Shown here piece after piece: positions 34,450 through 44,529 of a stretch of 64,000 nucleotides of DNA. Made by a program: the position numbers and the translations under genes. Below the pieces are notes generated by a model, which ran no database searches, was not told the DNA's origin, and saw only the letters and a list, made by a program, of their open reading frames with translations. This DNA is from Microbulbifer variabilis. Lineage in GTDB: Bacteria; Pseudomonadota; Gammaproteobacteria; Pseudomonadales; Cellvibrionaceae. The stretch is taken from NCBI RefSeq assembly GCF_023716485.1, contig NZ_CP092418.1:1471001-1535000 (forward strand), given 5' to 3'. How positions within the stretch are numbered: position 1 is the stretch's first letter; every line of letters starts with the position of its first letter.

Positions 34450-35089
34450 GGCCTCCCGCAGAGGGCGGCTGAACGACGGCTTTAAACAGCGTATTGTCGG
34501 TGCGCTGGTGCTGATTGCGCTCGCCGTGATTTTCCTGCCAAGTCTGCTGGACCGGGAGTCAAAGGGGCATATCAGCGAGGTAAGCCAGATCCCGGCTGAG
34601 CCGGATATCAGCCCTATTGAGATTGCTCAGCCGGAGCCTGTTGCCGGTGTGGCGCCAGCACCGAAGGCTGGGGAAATTTTTCAGCCGGAAGTACCCGAGA
34701 AGTTCTCTAACCCCGCAGAGGGTGCGGCAAAATTTGCTGTCTCCGATACACAGCCGGAGAAGGGAAAAGATACAAATGATTCCACTTCATCAGTGGAAGT
34801 TGATACTGCCAAGCAGGCGGCATCGCCATTGGTTGATGATCAGGGGCAGCCGATGGCCTGGGTGGTTCAGGTGGCTTCCTACAAAGATGATTCCCGTGCA
34901 CAGCAGCTGCGCATGCGTTTGATGGATGAGGGGTATCGCGCGTACACCCGCGCTGTGGAAACGGATAAGGGGCGCTTTGTGCGGGTCTTTGTAGGGCCGA
35001 AAGTGAATAAAGCCGACGCACAGACTATTAAGCGGGAGCTGGACGCACTACTGCAGGCGCAAACCCTGGTGCTTCGCTTCAAAGCTTGA
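34430..35089 (+). CDS. dedD: DedD-like SPOR-domain division protein
   Basis: The 219-residue protein has a basic cytoplasmic start (KASRRGRLNDGFKQRIVG), one membrane segment near residues 22-40, a long Pro/Glu-rich periplasmic linker and a C-terminal SPOR domain (WVVQVASYKDDSRAQQLRMRL ... RVFVGPKVNKADAQ) that binds septal denuded peptidoglycan. In E. coli dedD also lies between folC and cvpA. The ATG at 34430, preceded by GAGACGAGGG, overlaps folC by 20 bases; a longer frame upstream within folC is rejected. Confidence 0.88.
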   Translation: MENCEDKASRRGRLNDGFKQRIVGALVLIALAVIFLPSLLDRESKGHISEVSQIPAEPDISPIEIAQPEPVAGVAPAPKAGEIFQPEVPEKFSNPAEGAAKFAVSDTQPEKGKDTNDSTSSVEVDTAKQAASPLVDDQGQPMAWVVQVASYKDDSRAQQLRMRLMDEGYRAYTRAVETDKGRFVRVFVGPKVNKADAQTIKRELDALLQAQTLVLRFKA

Positions 35090-35454
35090 GGTTTCTGTGG
35101 CTTGCGGCGGGCTGGCACTTTGGTAAAGAGGGTGTGCCGGTCTGGTCACCAAAGTAGCGGCAACCTATCCAGCTTGTGCCAGTATTTCGCGGATGGCTGG
35201 GATATTGGCCGGGCTTCTTTCACTTCTTGCTCTGGTTGTTTGCCCTGTGGCTGTCCTCACGCAGAGGCACGTCTAAAGGGCAATTCATCTGCGCTTTTTT
35301 TGGCATAAATCCACTGCCGTAAGGTGATTAATCTACGGAGTTTTGCAGTTTGGAAAGGAAATTCCAATCGATTCGTCTACGGCTTCACGCGCTTAGTCCC
35401 TTAAGTTAGAATGCGCGCTCTTCGCGGCAGCAGCCGCCACGCAGGTAGGGTTGA
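35090..35454. other. Intergenic region without a recognised gene
   Basis: No frame with coding character, clear hairpin terminator or repeat was seen in these 365 bases. The last part before cvpA may hold the promoter of the cvpA-purF unit. Confidence 0.5.
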
Positions 35455-35949
35455 ATGAATTGGGCTGACTGGACCATTCTGGCTATTGTGGGTATCTCCA
35501 CACTTATCGGCCTTAGTCGAGGTTTCGTGCGCGAAACCCTGTCACTGCTCACCTGGATTGCCGCTTTTGTGGTCGCGATGATGTTTCGCGAACAGCTGGC
35601 GCCACTGCTTTCAAACCTTGTCGACACCCCATCCCTCCAGGCGATTGCCGCCTTCGCCATTCTGTTCTTCGGAACGCTCCTGGCTGGGGCGCTTTTGAAT
35701 ATGATGCTCTCCGCTTTTGTTGAGGCCACTGGCTTATCGGGTACCGACAGGGTACTGGGCATGGTGTTTGGTCTGGCGCGTGGGGCCATTGTGGTGATGG
35801 CACTGCTGATTCTGGCTCCGGCACTGGTGCCGGTGGAGCAGGATAGTTGGTGGAGTGAGTCGGTGTTAATTCCCCATTTCCTCGAATTTGAGGGCAGTGC
35901 GCGGGAGCTGGCCAAGTCTGTGAAGGACTATTTCGTAGAGTTATTTTAA
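35455..35949 (+). CDS. cvpA: CvpA family membrane protein
   Basis: The 164-residue protein has four hydrophobic segments and the family start NWADWTILAIVGISTLIGLSRGFVRE, with LLTWIAAFVVA following. CvpA is needed for colicin V export in E. coli and is linked to envelope homeostasis. The C-terminal part (LEFEGSARELAKSVKDYF) is soluble. It lies 42 bases upstream of purF, as in many gammaproteobacteria, and is probably co-transcribed with it. Confidence 0.93.
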   Translation: MNWADWTILAIVGISTLIGLSRGFVRETLSLLTWIAAFVVAMMFREQLAPLLSNLVDTPSLQAIAAFAILFFGTLLAGALLNMMLSAFVEATGLSGTDRVLGMVFGLARGAIVVMALLILAPALVPVEQDSWWSESVLIPHFLEFEGSARELAKSVKDYFVELF

Positions 35950-35991
35950 TCGGGCGCTAGCGCCGCTTTTTCGATCAATAGGGTCAAATAT

Positions 35992-37479
35992 ATGTGTGGT
36001 ATCGTCGGTATCGTCGGTAAGAGTGATGTCAATCTGCAGCTCTATGATGGGCTCACTCTGTTGCAGCACAGGGGGCAGGATGCTGCGGGCATCGTGACCT
36101 GTGACGATGATCGCCTGAACCAGCAAAAAGCCAACGGTCTGGTGCGCGATGTGTTCCGCGCGCGGCATATGGAGCGCCTGAAAGGTAACTTTGGTATCGG
36201 CCATGTGCGCTACCCCACTGCGGGCAGTTCCGGTCCCGCCCTGGCGCAGCCTTTCTATGTGAACTCTCCCTATGGCATTGCCATGGCACACAATGGCAAT
36301 CTCACCAATGTGCGGGATGTGGTTGAAGAGATCTTCCAGCAGGATCTGCGCCACATTAATACGGATTCCGACTCCGAAGTACTGCTCAATGTATTCGCCC
36401 ATGAGCTGCATAAGTTACATAAGCTGCAGCCTAAGGCTGAAGATATTTTTACCGCCATGTGCGGTGTGCACAAACGTGTGCGCGGCGCCTATGCCTGTGT
36501 GGCCCTGATTGTGGGTTACGGTATCGTCGCTTTTCGCGATCCCAACGGTATTCGCCCGCTGGTTTACGGTAAGCGTGAGACCGAGAAAGGCACCGAGTAT
36601 ATGGTGGCCTCTGAGTCTGTCGCCCTGGATGTACTGGGTTACACTCTGGTGCGCGATGTGGCCCCCGGTGAAGCGCTGTATATCGAGCTGGACGGTACTG
36701 TGCACTCTGAGCAGTGCGCGGAAAACCCGACCCTGACCCCCTGTATTTTTGAGCATGTGTACTTCGCCCGCCCGGATTCCATTATGGATGGCGTTTCCGT
36801 ACACAAGGCGCGTTTGCGTCAGGGTGAGCACCTGGCAGATAAGATTCTGCGCCTGCGCCCCGACCACGATATCGACGTAGTGATCCCCATTCCCGATTCC
36901 GCCCGCACCGCCGGCCAGACTGTGGCACACCGGCTGGGGGTGAAATTCCGTGAGGGGATGGTGAAGAACCGCTATATCGGCCGTACCTTTATCATGCCTG
37001 GGCAGAAACAGCGTAAGAAATCAGTGCGCCAAAAGCTGAATGCCATCGAGCTGGAATTCCGCGGTAAGAATGTGCTGTTAGTGGATGACTCCATTGTGCG
37101 CGGTACCACTTGTAAGCAGATCATTCAGATGGCTCGCGATGCGGGTGCTGCGAAAGTCTATTTCGCCAGCGCGGCACCAGCGGTGAAGTACCCTAACGTG
37201 TACGGTATTGATATGCCGTCTGCCAGTGAGCTGGTTGCGCACGACCGCACGACTGAAGAGATCTGTGAAGAAATCGGTGCAGACTGGTTGATTTACCAAG
37301 ACTTGGAAGACTTGGTCGTAAGTTCCAGCGGAGGTAAGCAGAAAATCGATCAGTTCGACTGCTCCGTTTTCGACGGTAACTATATTACCGGCGATGTTGA
37401 CGAAGATTATCTCGATAGCCTTCACGCGGCGCGCAACGACGAGGCCAAGCACAAGAAGGCCGACACCAGCACTCTGTAA
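35992..37479 (+). CDS. purF: Amidophosphoribosyltransferase
   Basis: PurF makes 5-phosphoribosylamine from PRPP and glutamine, the first step of purine synthesis. The 495-residue protein starts MCGIVGIVG, where Cys2 becomes the N-terminal nucleophile of the glutaminase domain after Met removal. The phosphoribosyltransferase part has [19 protein letters not shown] near residue 299 and the PRPP loop [13 protein letters not shown] near residue 361. The length fits the family. Confidence 0.97.
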   Translation: MCGIVGIVGKSDVNLQLYDGLTLLQHRGQDAAGIVTCDDDRLNQQKANGLVRDVFRARHMERLKGNFGIGHVRYPTAGSSGPALAQPFYVNSPYGIAMAHNGNLTNVRDVVEEIFQQDLRHINTDSDSEVLLNVFAHELHKLHKLQPKAEDIFTAMCGVHKRVRGAYACVALIVGYGIVAFRDPNGIRPLVYGKRETEKGTEYMVASESVALDVLGYTLVRDVAPGEALYIELDGTVHSEQCAENPTLTPCIFEHVYFARPDSIMDGVSVHKARLRQGEHLADKILRLRPDHDIDVVIPIPDSARTAGQTVAHRLGVKFREGMVKNRYIGRTFIMPGQKQRKKSVRQKLNAIELEFRGKNVLLVDDSIVRGTTCKQIIQMARDAGAAKVYFASAAPAVKYPNVYGIDMPSASELVAHDRTTEEICEEIGADWLIYQDLEDLVVSSSGGKQKIDQFDCSVFDGNYITGDVDEDYLDSLHAARNDEAKHKKADTSTL

Positions 37480-37580
37480 GTTATCTCCGGCGGCGCTCTG
37501 TTCACGGCAGAAGAGGGCGCCATGCACGACTGTTTCGGTTAATATGACCGCTTCCAAAAATACTGACTAGGAAGCGGTAT

Positions 37581-38762
37581 ATGTTTGAAGACGACGGTTA
37601 CGCTCTGGAAACTCTGGCCGTTCGCGCCGGGCAGGTCCGCTCGGAAGAGGGCGAGCACTCCGAAGCCCTCTATCTCACCTCCAGTTACGTATTCCCCTCT
37701 GCTGCAGAAGCCGCTGCGCGCTTTACCGGCGAGAGTGTCGGCAACGTTTACTCTCGCTACACCAACCCCACTGTTCGTATGTTCGAGCAGCGCATCGCCG
37801 CGCTCGAAGGTGGCGAGGCTGCGGTAGCCACGGCTAGTGGTATGGCCGCGATCCTCAGTATTTGTATGGCGCTGCTGAAAAGTGGCGACCGGGTGATTTG
37901 CTCCCGCAGTGTGTTTGGTACCACCACCGCGCTGTTTGGCCGCTATATGGAAAAATTCGGCGTGCGTGTGAGCTATGTGGATCTCACCGATATGGATGCC
38001 TGGAAGCAGGCGGTGGATGGCTCCACCAAGCTGCTGTTTATGGAAACCCCGTCCAACCCCCTGTGTGAAGTGGCGGATATCCGCGCGCTGGCGGAGGTGG
38101 CCCACAGCGCCGGCGCTCTATTGGTGGTGGATAACTGTTTCTGTACTCCGGCCCTGCAGCGCCCACTGGCGCTTGGCGCCGATATCGTGGTGCACTCCGC
38201 AACCAAATTCCTCGATGGCCAGGGGCGCACCCTGGGCGGTGTCGCCGTGGGGCGCAAAGAGGTTATGGATGAGCTGGTGGTATTCCTGCGCACTGCCGGC
38301 CCCAGTATGAGCCCGTTTAACGCCTGGGTTTTCCTCAAGGGCTTGGAAACGCTCAAGCTGCGTATGCAGGCCCACTGCACCAACGCCCTGGATCTGGCCT
38401 GGTGGCTTGATGAACAGGAGATGGTGGAAAAGGTCAACTACACCGGCCTGCCCAAACACCCCCAGCACCGCTTGGCCCGCGAACAACAGGATGCCTTTGG
38501 TGCGGTGTTGAGCTTTTCCGTGCGCGGTGGTCGCGAGGAAGCCTGGAAGGTGATCGACAACTGTAAAATCCTATCTTGCACCGCTAACCTCGGCGATGCC
38601 AAGAGCACTATCGTACACCCGGCCACTACCACCCACGGGCGTCTCAGTGATGAGGACAAGGCCCGCGCGGGCATCACCGAAAACCTGATTCGTATTTCCG
38701 TCGGATTGGAGAATGCAGAAGACCTGAAGCGCGATCTGATGCGGGGGCTGTCTTTGTTGTAG
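37581..38762 (+). CDS. metZ: O-succinylhomoserine sulfhydrylase
   Basis: MetZ makes homocysteine from O-succinylhomoserine and sulfide, using pyridoxal phosphate. The 393-residue Cys/Met-metabolism protein has LTSSYVFPSAAEAAARF and YSRYTNPTV near residue 55, the cofactor lysine in VVHSATKFLDGQGR near residue 208 and IRISVGLENAEDL near the end. It follows purF on the same strand as in Pseudomonas. Other members of the family (cystathionine gamma-synthase) are similar, so placement helps the call. Confidence 0.93.
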   Translation: MFEDDGYALETLAVRAGQVRSEEGEHSEALYLTSSYVFPSAAEAAARFTGESVGNVYSRYTNPTVRMFEQRIAALEGGEAAVATASGMAAILSICMALLKSGDRVICSRSVFGTTTALFGRYMEKFGVRVSYVDLTDMDAWKQAVDGSTKLLFMETPSNPLCEVADIRALAEVAHSAGALLVVDNCFCTPALQRPLALGADIVVHSATKFLDGQGRTLGGVAVGRKEVMDELVVFLRTAGPSMSPFNAWVFLKGLETLKLRMQAHCTNALDLAWWLDEQEMVEKVNYTGLPKHPQHRLAREQQDAFGAVLSFSVRGGREEAWKVIDNCKILSCTANLGDAKSTIVHPATTTHGRLSDEDKARAGITENLIRISVGLENAEDLKRDLMRGLSLL

Positions 38763-38822
38763 GCGCTTTGCAGGGCCTTTGCTTAAACCAGGGCACTCCC
38801 TGTCTTCCTATGATTAATAGCG

Positions 38823-38856
38823 GGTGCCAAATTCGCTTTTTTGCGAGTTTGGCACC
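38823..38856. other. Strong hairpin between metZ and moxR
   Basis: GGTGCCAAATTCGC pairs with GCGAGTTTGGCACC (14 positions, one of them T-G) around a loop of six T. A CACCCGC follows that can also pair with the GCGGGTG just before the stem, giving two alternative folds. It may act as terminator of metZ although no T run follows. Confidence 0.5.
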
Positions 38857-38920
38857 ATAGCACCCGCCCCACAGCGTTGGCGGGTGCTTACACTGGGCCG
38901 CTCCTTGGCCTGAGAAAAAA

Positions 38921-39853
38921 ATGAGCAGTAATGGATTTGCCGTGCAAAAAATAGTTTCCGCCATCGTTTCCGATATTGGCAGTGTTTTGCTGGGAAAAGA
39001 GCGTCAGGTGAAGTTGGCCTTGGCCTGCCTTTTGTCAAAAGGTCACCTGTTGATTGAAGACCTGCCAGGTATGGGCAAGACCACCCTGGCCCATGCTCTG
39101 GCGCAGGTGTTCGGTCTCTCCTATAAACGCGTGCAATTTACCAGCGATATGCTGCCGGCGGATATTCTCGGTGTATCAATTTTTGAGCGGGAATCCGGGC
39201 AGTTTCATTTTCATGAGGGGCCGGTTTTCAGCCAGCTACTGCTGGCCGATGAGATCAATCGTTCCTCTCCCAAAACTCAGAGTGCTTTGCTTGAGGCAAT
39301 GGAGGAGCGCCAGGTCAGTGTCGACGGCGAAACCCGCGCGTTGCCACAGCCTTTCTTTGTGATTGCCACCCAGAACCCACTGCAGCAGTCCGGTACTTTT
39401 GCCCTGCCGGAGTCACAACTGGACCGATTCCTGATGCGCATCAGCCTCGGTTACCCCAACCGCGAAGCTGAGCGGGCCCTGTATTTAGGCGCTGATCCCC
39501 GCCAACAGCTGGCCAAGCTAAAGCCGCGTATCGACCTCGCTACTCTGAAAAAAATGCAAAGTCTGGTGGGTCAGGTGAAGGCCTCTGACAGTCTGCTCGA
39601 TTATTTAGAGCGTTTGGTGCTGCATACCCGCCAGAGCTCAGATTGTGCGGTGGGTTTATCGCCCCGAGGGGCACTGGCGCTGCTGCGTGCTGCCAAGGCC
39701 TGGGCGCTGATTCATAATCGCGGCCATGTCCTGCCGGAAGATATCCAGGCGGTGCTGCCCTCGGTGGCTGGGCACCGCTTGCAGAGTGATGGCGGCAATG
39801 GCGATCAGCTGGTAGAGCGCCTTATGCGCCAGGTGGATATTATCGCGGCCTAA
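38921..39853 (+). CDS. MoxR-family AAA ATPase
   Basis: The 310-residue protein has Walker A LPGMGKTTLAHALAQVFG near residue 48, the MoxR segment RVQFTSDMLPADILGVSI, Walker B LLLADEINRSSPKTQSALLEAMEE near residue 107 and sensor 1 FVIATQNPLQQSGTFALPESQLDRF. MoxR ATPases act as chaperones for partners with VWA or DUF58 domains. It is followed at four bases by a DUF58 gene and then a transglutaminase gene, the common moxR-DUF58-tgpA order. Confidence 0.93.
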   Translation: MSSNGFAVQKIVSAIVSDIGSVLLGKERQVKLALACLLSKGHLLIEDLPGMGKTTLAHALAQVFGLSYKRVQFTSDMLPADILGVSIFERESGQFHFHEGPVFSQLLLADEINRSSPKTQSALLEAMEERQVSVDGETRALPQPFFVIATQNPLQQSGTFALPESQLDRFLMRISLGYPNREAERALYLGADPRQQLAKLKPRIDLATLKKMQSLVGQVKASDSLLDYLERLVLHTRQSSDCAVGLSPRGALALLRAAKAWALIHNRGHVLPEDIQAVLPSVAGHRLQSDGGNGDQLVERLMRQVDIIAA

Positions 39854-39857
39854 ACAG

Positions 39858-40859
39858 ATGAGTGTGATCCGCGACCTTCCCCGACAGTCTTCCAGTACAA
39901 GCTCGCGCAATTTTTTTCGCAGGCTGGGTGAGCGCTGGCTCAGCCGACGAGCGCCTCGCTCACGGGACATCACCCTAAATCACAGCCGCCTATTTATCCT
40001 GCCCACCCGCGCGGGGCTTGGTTATTTATTAGTAACCGCTTTGCTTTGGCTGCTGGCCACCAATTACGAGAACAATCTGGTTTTTGCCCTGACCTTTTTG
40101 CTGATCAGTGTCTTCGTTATCTTGCCTGTGCATACCTTCGCCAATTTGAGTGGACTGCGCCTGCAATTGCTGGGCACTGGAGCGGCCTTTGCCGGCGATT
40201 TCGCCGAGGCACATATTAATCTGAGCCGAGCGGACAAACGCCAACGGGAGTGGATACAAATTTGTTGGCCACCGGAAGAGGGCGCATATGTGGATCTCTG
40301 TGAGGAGCCCTCGGCGGACTTCCGTATTGCGCTGCCAGCCCTGCAGCGGGGGCGAATTCAGGCGCCGCGCTTAAGAGTCGAGAGCCGCTTTCCACTGGGG
40401 CTGTTTCGCTGCTGGAGCCGCATCGACCTGGATGTTGAATTCCTGGTGTATCCGCGACCGCTCGCCGCCGGGCCCCTGCCGTTGGGAGAGGCCCAGGCAG
40501 AGGGTACATCCGGCCAAGTACGTCGCGGCGGGGATGATTATGCCTCTCTCAAACCCTACCAGCCCGGTGATTCCTTGCGCCATTTGGCCTGGAAGCAATA
40601 TGCCGCCGGTCGCGATCTCTATAGCAAGGAGTATGAGAGCCGCACCGATACCCGTCTCTGGCTCGACTGGGAGTTGTTGGATGGGCGCGATGTAGAGACC
40701 CGCCTGAGCAACCTGTGTGATTGGGTCTCGCAGGCGGAGAAGCAGGGAATTGCCTATGGCCTGCGCATCCCCGGCACTACTTTGCCGCCCTCTCTCGGCA
40801 CCGAGCACCAGCAGCGAGTGTTGTCAGCGCTGGCCCTGTTTCCCAAGTGGGGTGGCTGA
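39858..40859 (+). CDS. DUF58 domain membrane protein
   Basis: The 333-residue protein has two membrane segments near residues 50-95 (TRAGLGYLLVTALLWLLATNY, ALTFLLISVFVILP) and the DUF58 core with RRGGDDYASLKPYQPGDSLRHLAWKQYAAG near residue 220, followed by SKEYESR. DUF58 proteins are VWA-related and partner MoxR ATPases. The stop codon overlaps the next start (TGATG), so translation is coupled to the transglutaminase gene. Confidence 0.92.
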   Translation: MSVIRDLPRQSSSTSSRNFFRRLGERWLSRRAPRSRDITLNHSRLFILPTRAGLGYLLVTALLWLLATNYENNLVFALTFLLISVFVILPVHTFANLSGLRLQLLGTGAAFAGDFAEAHINLSRADKRQREWIQICWPPEEGAYVDLCEEPSADFRIALPALQRGRIQAPRLRVESRFPLGLFRCWSRIDLDVEFLVYPRPLAAGPLPLGEAQAEGTSGQVRRGGDDYASLKPYQPGDSLRHLAWKQYAAGRDLYSKEYESRTDTRLWLDWELLDGRDVETRLSNLCDWVSQAEKQGIAYGLRIPGTTLPPSLGTEHQQRVLSALALFPKWGG

Positions 40860-42883
40860 TGGCGAGCAACCGGGATCTATTGCCGCGCGAAAGCCTACTG
40901 TGGATTTTCGCTGCGCAGTTTGTCGCCCTGCTACCACAGCTGAGCCAGTTGCCACTGTGGATTGGTTTTGCCTGGGCGTTTGCGGTCTATTGGCGCTTGG
41001 AGGTCTTTCGCGGGCGCCGTGATCTGCCGGGGCGCGCCCTCAAACTATTGGTGATTGCGCTTACAGTGGCGGGTTTGGCGCAAACCTACCAGCGTTGGTT
41101 TGCACTGGAGCCGATGGTGGCGCTGCTGGCTCTGTCCTTTACCCTGAAAAACCTGGAATTAGTCAGCCGCCGCGATGCCTTTGTCAGTTTGTTGCTGGCC
41201 TATTTTGTTGCCGCGACCCTGTTTGTGCGTGAGCAATCGATTCCCTATGCCCTCTACGGATTGATCGCGACCCTGGTGATTACCGCTGCACTGGCAGCAC
41301 AGCTGGGAAGCTTCAGTGCGCGGCCGCGTCGGGCCTTGGGGCTCTCCTTGAGATTGTTGGCGCAGGCTACACCCTTGATGCTGCTGCTGTTTGTGGTTAT
41401 GCCGCGCCTGGGCCCTCTGTGGAATGTGCCCCAGGATACTTCTGCCGGCCGCACTGGTGTGAGTGACTCTATGGCACCGGGTGATTTCACTCGCTTATCC
41501 AAATCCGCCAAGCCGGCACTGCGTATCTCTTTCGATGGACCCATACCGCCGCCGGAGCAACGTTATTGGCGAGGGCTGGTGTACTCCGAATTCGATGGGC
41601 GTACCTGGCGGCAGGGTTTTGGTGTGGACCCGCGCAATGGTGGCCGGGTGTACTGGAATAGTGGCGAGCGTCCACTGCCACAAGTCGGCCCGCGCTACCG
41701 CTACCAGGTGATCCAGGAGGCGAGCCGCAGCCCTTGGTTGTTCGCCCTGGCAAGACCCGCCTCGGACAGCGCGGGAGTAGGAGAAACTGCGGATGACCGG
41801 TTGGTAAAACGTTCCCCGGTATATAGTCGCTTTGCCTATGAGGTACGTTCCTGGCCCCGGGATTCCCAGGTTATTCAGTCCACACTCAGCGGTGCCGAGC
41901 GCCGTCGCAATCTGCAGCTACCGGCAGATGGAAACTTGCGCATCCGAGACTGGGTGGAGCGCCTGCGCCGCCGGGGGTTGAGCGGTGAGGAGATCTCGTC
42001 ACAGTTACTGGCCCTCTACAATCGCGAATTCACTTATACCTTGAGCCCACCGGCACTCGGCAGAGACAGTGTGGATGAATTCCTGTTTGACAGCCAAAAG
42101 GGATTCTGTGAGCACTTTGCCGGCAGCTATGTTTTTGCCATGCGCGCCGCCGGAGTGCCGGCACGGGTGGTGGCGGGTTACCAGGGTGGCGAGTGGGTGA
42201 GTGGTGAGGAGTACCTGCTGGTGCGCGAGTACGACGCCCATGCGTGGGCCGAGATCTGGCTCGATGGACGCGGCTGGCAGAGGGTGGACCCCACTGCTGC
42301 GGTTGCCCCGGAGCGGGTCCGGGATGGTCTGGAGAGCGCTGCCGGGGAGGAGTTTATGCGGGATTCGCTACTGCCGGTGCACCGCTTCGATATTCTGGTG
42401 AAGCTGCGCCTGCAGTGGGACATGATCAATTACCGCTGGTATCAGACCGTGATTAGTTTTGATAGTGAGAAGCAGCGGGACACCTTGCAGCGCCTGGTGG
42501 GAGAGCTCTCCCCCCTGCGGATGGCCCTTTTTTTTGCCACACCGGTGGCGGTTGTACTATTTGGCATTCTTCTGTGGACCCGTTTTACTGGGCGTGGACG
42601 AAAACAGCCTGTGGTAGAGCGCCTCTATGCGGTTTTCTGTAAGCGCATGGCTCGGGCAGGTATCACACGGCGACCCGGTGAGGCGCCGCGGGACTTCGCC
42701 GAACGTATCGCACTGGAGAGCCCCCCATTGGCAGAGTTTTCCGGGCGTGCGACAGACGCCTTTGAGCGCGCCGGTTATGGCGGGGATAAAGAAGCATTGA
42801 ATGAGCTGCGCCGACTACTGCGCTGGCGCTTGGGGCTCTCTTTTAGGGTGTCGGCACGTAAAAACCGGCTGATGGGTCATTAA
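40859..42883 (+). CDS. TgpA-type membrane transglutaminase
   Basis: The 674-residue protein has five or six N-terminal membrane segments (DUF3488-type domain, residues 10-210), a periplasmic transglutaminase-like domain with the triad segments KGFCEHFAGSYVFAMRAAGVPARVVAGY (Cys near residue 415), REYDAHAWAEIW and RVDPTAAV, another membrane segment near residue 555 and a DUF4129-type C terminus. TgpA is essential in P. aeruginosa with periplasmic transglutaminase activity. The ATG overlaps the DUF58 stop; a longer frame inside that gene is rejected. Confidence 0.93.
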   Translation: MASNRDLLPRESLLWIFAAQFVALLPQLSQLPLWIGFAWAFAVYWRLEVFRGRRDLPGRALKLLVIALTVAGLAQTYQRWFALEPMVALLALSFTLKNLELVSRRDAFVSLLLAYFVAATLFVREQSIPYALYGLIATLVITAALAAQLGSFSARPRRALGLSLRLLAQATPLMLLLFVVMPRLGPLWNVPQDTSAGRTGVSDSMAPGDFTRLSKSAKPALRISFDGPIPPPEQRYWRGLVYSEFDGRTWRQGFGVDPRNGGRVYWNSGERPLPQVGPRYRYQVIQEASRSPWLFALARPASDSAGVGETADDRLVKRSPVYSRFAYEVRSWPRDSQVIQSTLSGAERRRNLQLPADGNLRIRDWVERLRRRGLSGEEISSQLLALYNREFTYTLSPPALGRDSVDEFLFDSQKGFCEHFAGSYVFAMRAAGVPARVVAGYQGGEWVSGEEYLLVREYDAHAWAEIWLDGRGWQRVDPTAAVAPERVRDGLESAAGEEFMRDSLLPVHRFDILVKLRLQWDMINYRWYQTVISFDSEKQRDTLQRLVGELSPLRMALFFATPVAVVLFGILLWTRFTGRGRKQPVVERLYAVFCKRMARAGITRRPGEAPRDFAERIALESPPLAEFSGRATDAFERAGYGGDKEALNELRRLLRWRLGLSFRVSARKNRLMGH

Positions 42884-42907
42884 CTCTTGGAAAGTCGATC
42901 GCGTAAG

Positions 42908-44128
42908 ATGCCTCATAGGCTGCAAAAATTTCTGCTGGGCTACAGCGGCACTTCCCTGGCTACCGGGCTGCAGGTGATTCTCCTGCCCTGGATTGCGCTC
43001 ACCGTGGTGGATTTGCCGGCTCTGCAACTGGGCTGGGTGCAGGCTTCGGTGCTTTTGCCCAATCTGGTGTTCCTGCTGTTCGGCGGTGCCCTGGCCGACC
43101 GCCGTGATCCGGCCACTGTCTCCGCACTGGCTTGCATTGGTCTGGTCCTCTGCCACACAACTCTGCTGCTGGTTTACCTCCTGTCCATGATCTCCCTGCC
43201 GATATTGATGCTCTACGGTATTTGCCTTGGGATTTGTAGCGCTTTCCTGCAACCGGCGCGGGACAATCTGGTACAGCGCAGTGCACGCCAAGGTGGTGGG
43301 CAAACCTCCGAGCGACGGGTGCAGAAAACTGTGACCTGGATGATGTTGGCCCAATACGGTGGTCAGGCTGTGGGGATGTTGCTGGCGAGCCGCTTCGAAC
43401 ACTGGGGGCTGCAAGCCCTGCTGTTAGTACAGATAGGAGTATTGCTGTTGGCGGCCACAGCCTTGATTAGTCTGCGCGCGAATGGGGCCAGCCGTATGAC
43501 TAAGGAAAAAATCACCCACAGCCTGATTCTCGATGGCTTATCCCAGGCCTGGCGGCACCCAGTACTGCGTGAGTTGACCGCGTTGATGGCCTTTAATGGG
43601 TTTGTGCATATCGGTGTTTTTCTGGTGGTACTGCCGCTGTTGGCGGAGGATTACGGTCGCGGCGCCGGTTATTACGCCACGCTGCAACTGGCCTTCGTAG
43701 CTGGTACCGTAATTGCTACGGTGACTATGTTGCGCCGTGGCCAGGGGGCTGAACCTGGGCGCGGTATTCTTATGTGCCTGCTCTATAGTGCAGCGCTGTT
43801 GATTGCCATCAGCCTCGGTCCTACGAAGTTTGGCCTAATCCTGCTGTGTCTGTGTTGGGGAGCGGTGGCGGCGGCTTCCGCTGGCCTCGGTCGCGGCATA
43901 GTACAGTTGCTCGCCCCAGCGGAATACCGCAGCCGCATCATCTCCATTTATCAGTTTGCACTGTTTGGCTCCGCCGCTCTTGGGGCACTGGCCGCTGGAG
44001 TCTTGAGTGAATACGCTGCCCCCCTGACCACCTTGCTGTGGGCGGGGATTTTAAGTCTGCTCGCCTTTGCCCTGGTGGCTTTAAGTGGTGCCCTGCGCCG
44101 GGTCAAAATCACTGACAGCGAGGTCTGA
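42908..44128 (+). CDS. MFS transporter
   Basis: The 406-residue protein has about twelve hydrophobic segments and the cytoplasmic loop GGALADRRDPATVSALA after helix 2, which is the major facilitator motif A. The middle loop (residues 185-215, SRMTKEKITHS) separates two six-helix halves. It resembles the MFS_3/enterobactin-exporter-like group; the substrate cannot be told. The ATG at 42908 is chosen; a TTG at 42887 just after the tgpA stop would add seven residues. Confidence 0.85.
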   Translation: MPHRLQKFLLGYSGTSLATGLQVILLPWIALTVVDLPALQLGWVQASVLLPNLVFLLFGGALADRRDPATVSALACIGLVLCHTTLLLVYLLSMISLPILMLYGICLGICSAFLQPARDNLVQRSARQGGGQTSERRVQKTVTWMMLAQYGGQAVGMLLASRFEHWGLQALLLVQIGVLLLAATALISLRANGASRMTKEKITHSLILDGLSQAWRHPVLRELTALMAFNGFVHIGVFLVVLPLLAEDYGRGAGYYATLQLAFVAGTVIATVTMLRRGQGAEPGRGILMCLLYSAALLIAISLGPTKFGLILLCLCWGAVAAASAGLGRGIVQLLAPAEYRSRIISIYQFALFGSAALGALAAGVLSEYAAPLTTLLWAGILSLLAFALVALSGALRRVKITDSEV

Positions 44129-44200
44129 GTTGCTTCGTGCGACCAACATAGACGCCGCCACCATATAGTTAGGTGGGTCAGCCAATGAGTGGAGGTGTTG

Positions 44201-44494
44201 GTGAGTCCCGCCAAAAAGGCCAATTGGTCGAAAGAGGTCACGCGTCACAGCCATGCCCTGGATTTGAGTGAGGGCCTCTTTAGCCTGGAGGACCCGAAAG
44301 CGATTGCACAGGGATTGAAAGCGGCTGCGGAATCCAGCCAGCGGCGCAAGTCTGACCCCTATCGCTCCGCTATGTCTATGCTGACGTTCTATATCAACCG
44401 GGCGGGACAGAGGCTGCCGGCGAAAAGGCGGCGACTACTGGAACAGGCCAAGGAAGAATTGCGCGGGCTTTACGGGCGTCCGCGCCGGCATTGA
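44201..44494 (+). CDS. DUF3175 family protein
   Basis: The 97-residue basic protein has the family pattern NWSKEVTRHSHALDLSEGLF, DPKAIAQGLKAAAESSQRRKSDPYRSAMSMLTFYINRAG and a C-terminal AKEELRGLYG. DUF3175 proteins are small, soluble and of unknown role. The GTG at 44201 is favoured because GGAGG lies seven bases upstream; other possible starts only add a few residues. Confidence 0.85.
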   Translation: MSPAKKANWSKEVTRHSHALDLSEGLFSLEDPKAIAQGLKAAAESSQRRKSDPYRSAMSMLTFYINRAGQRLPAKRRRLLEQAKEELRGLYGRPRRH

Positions 44495-44529
44495 GCCGGC
44501 GGCGGAATGTGGTGTTGAGATGAAAAACT

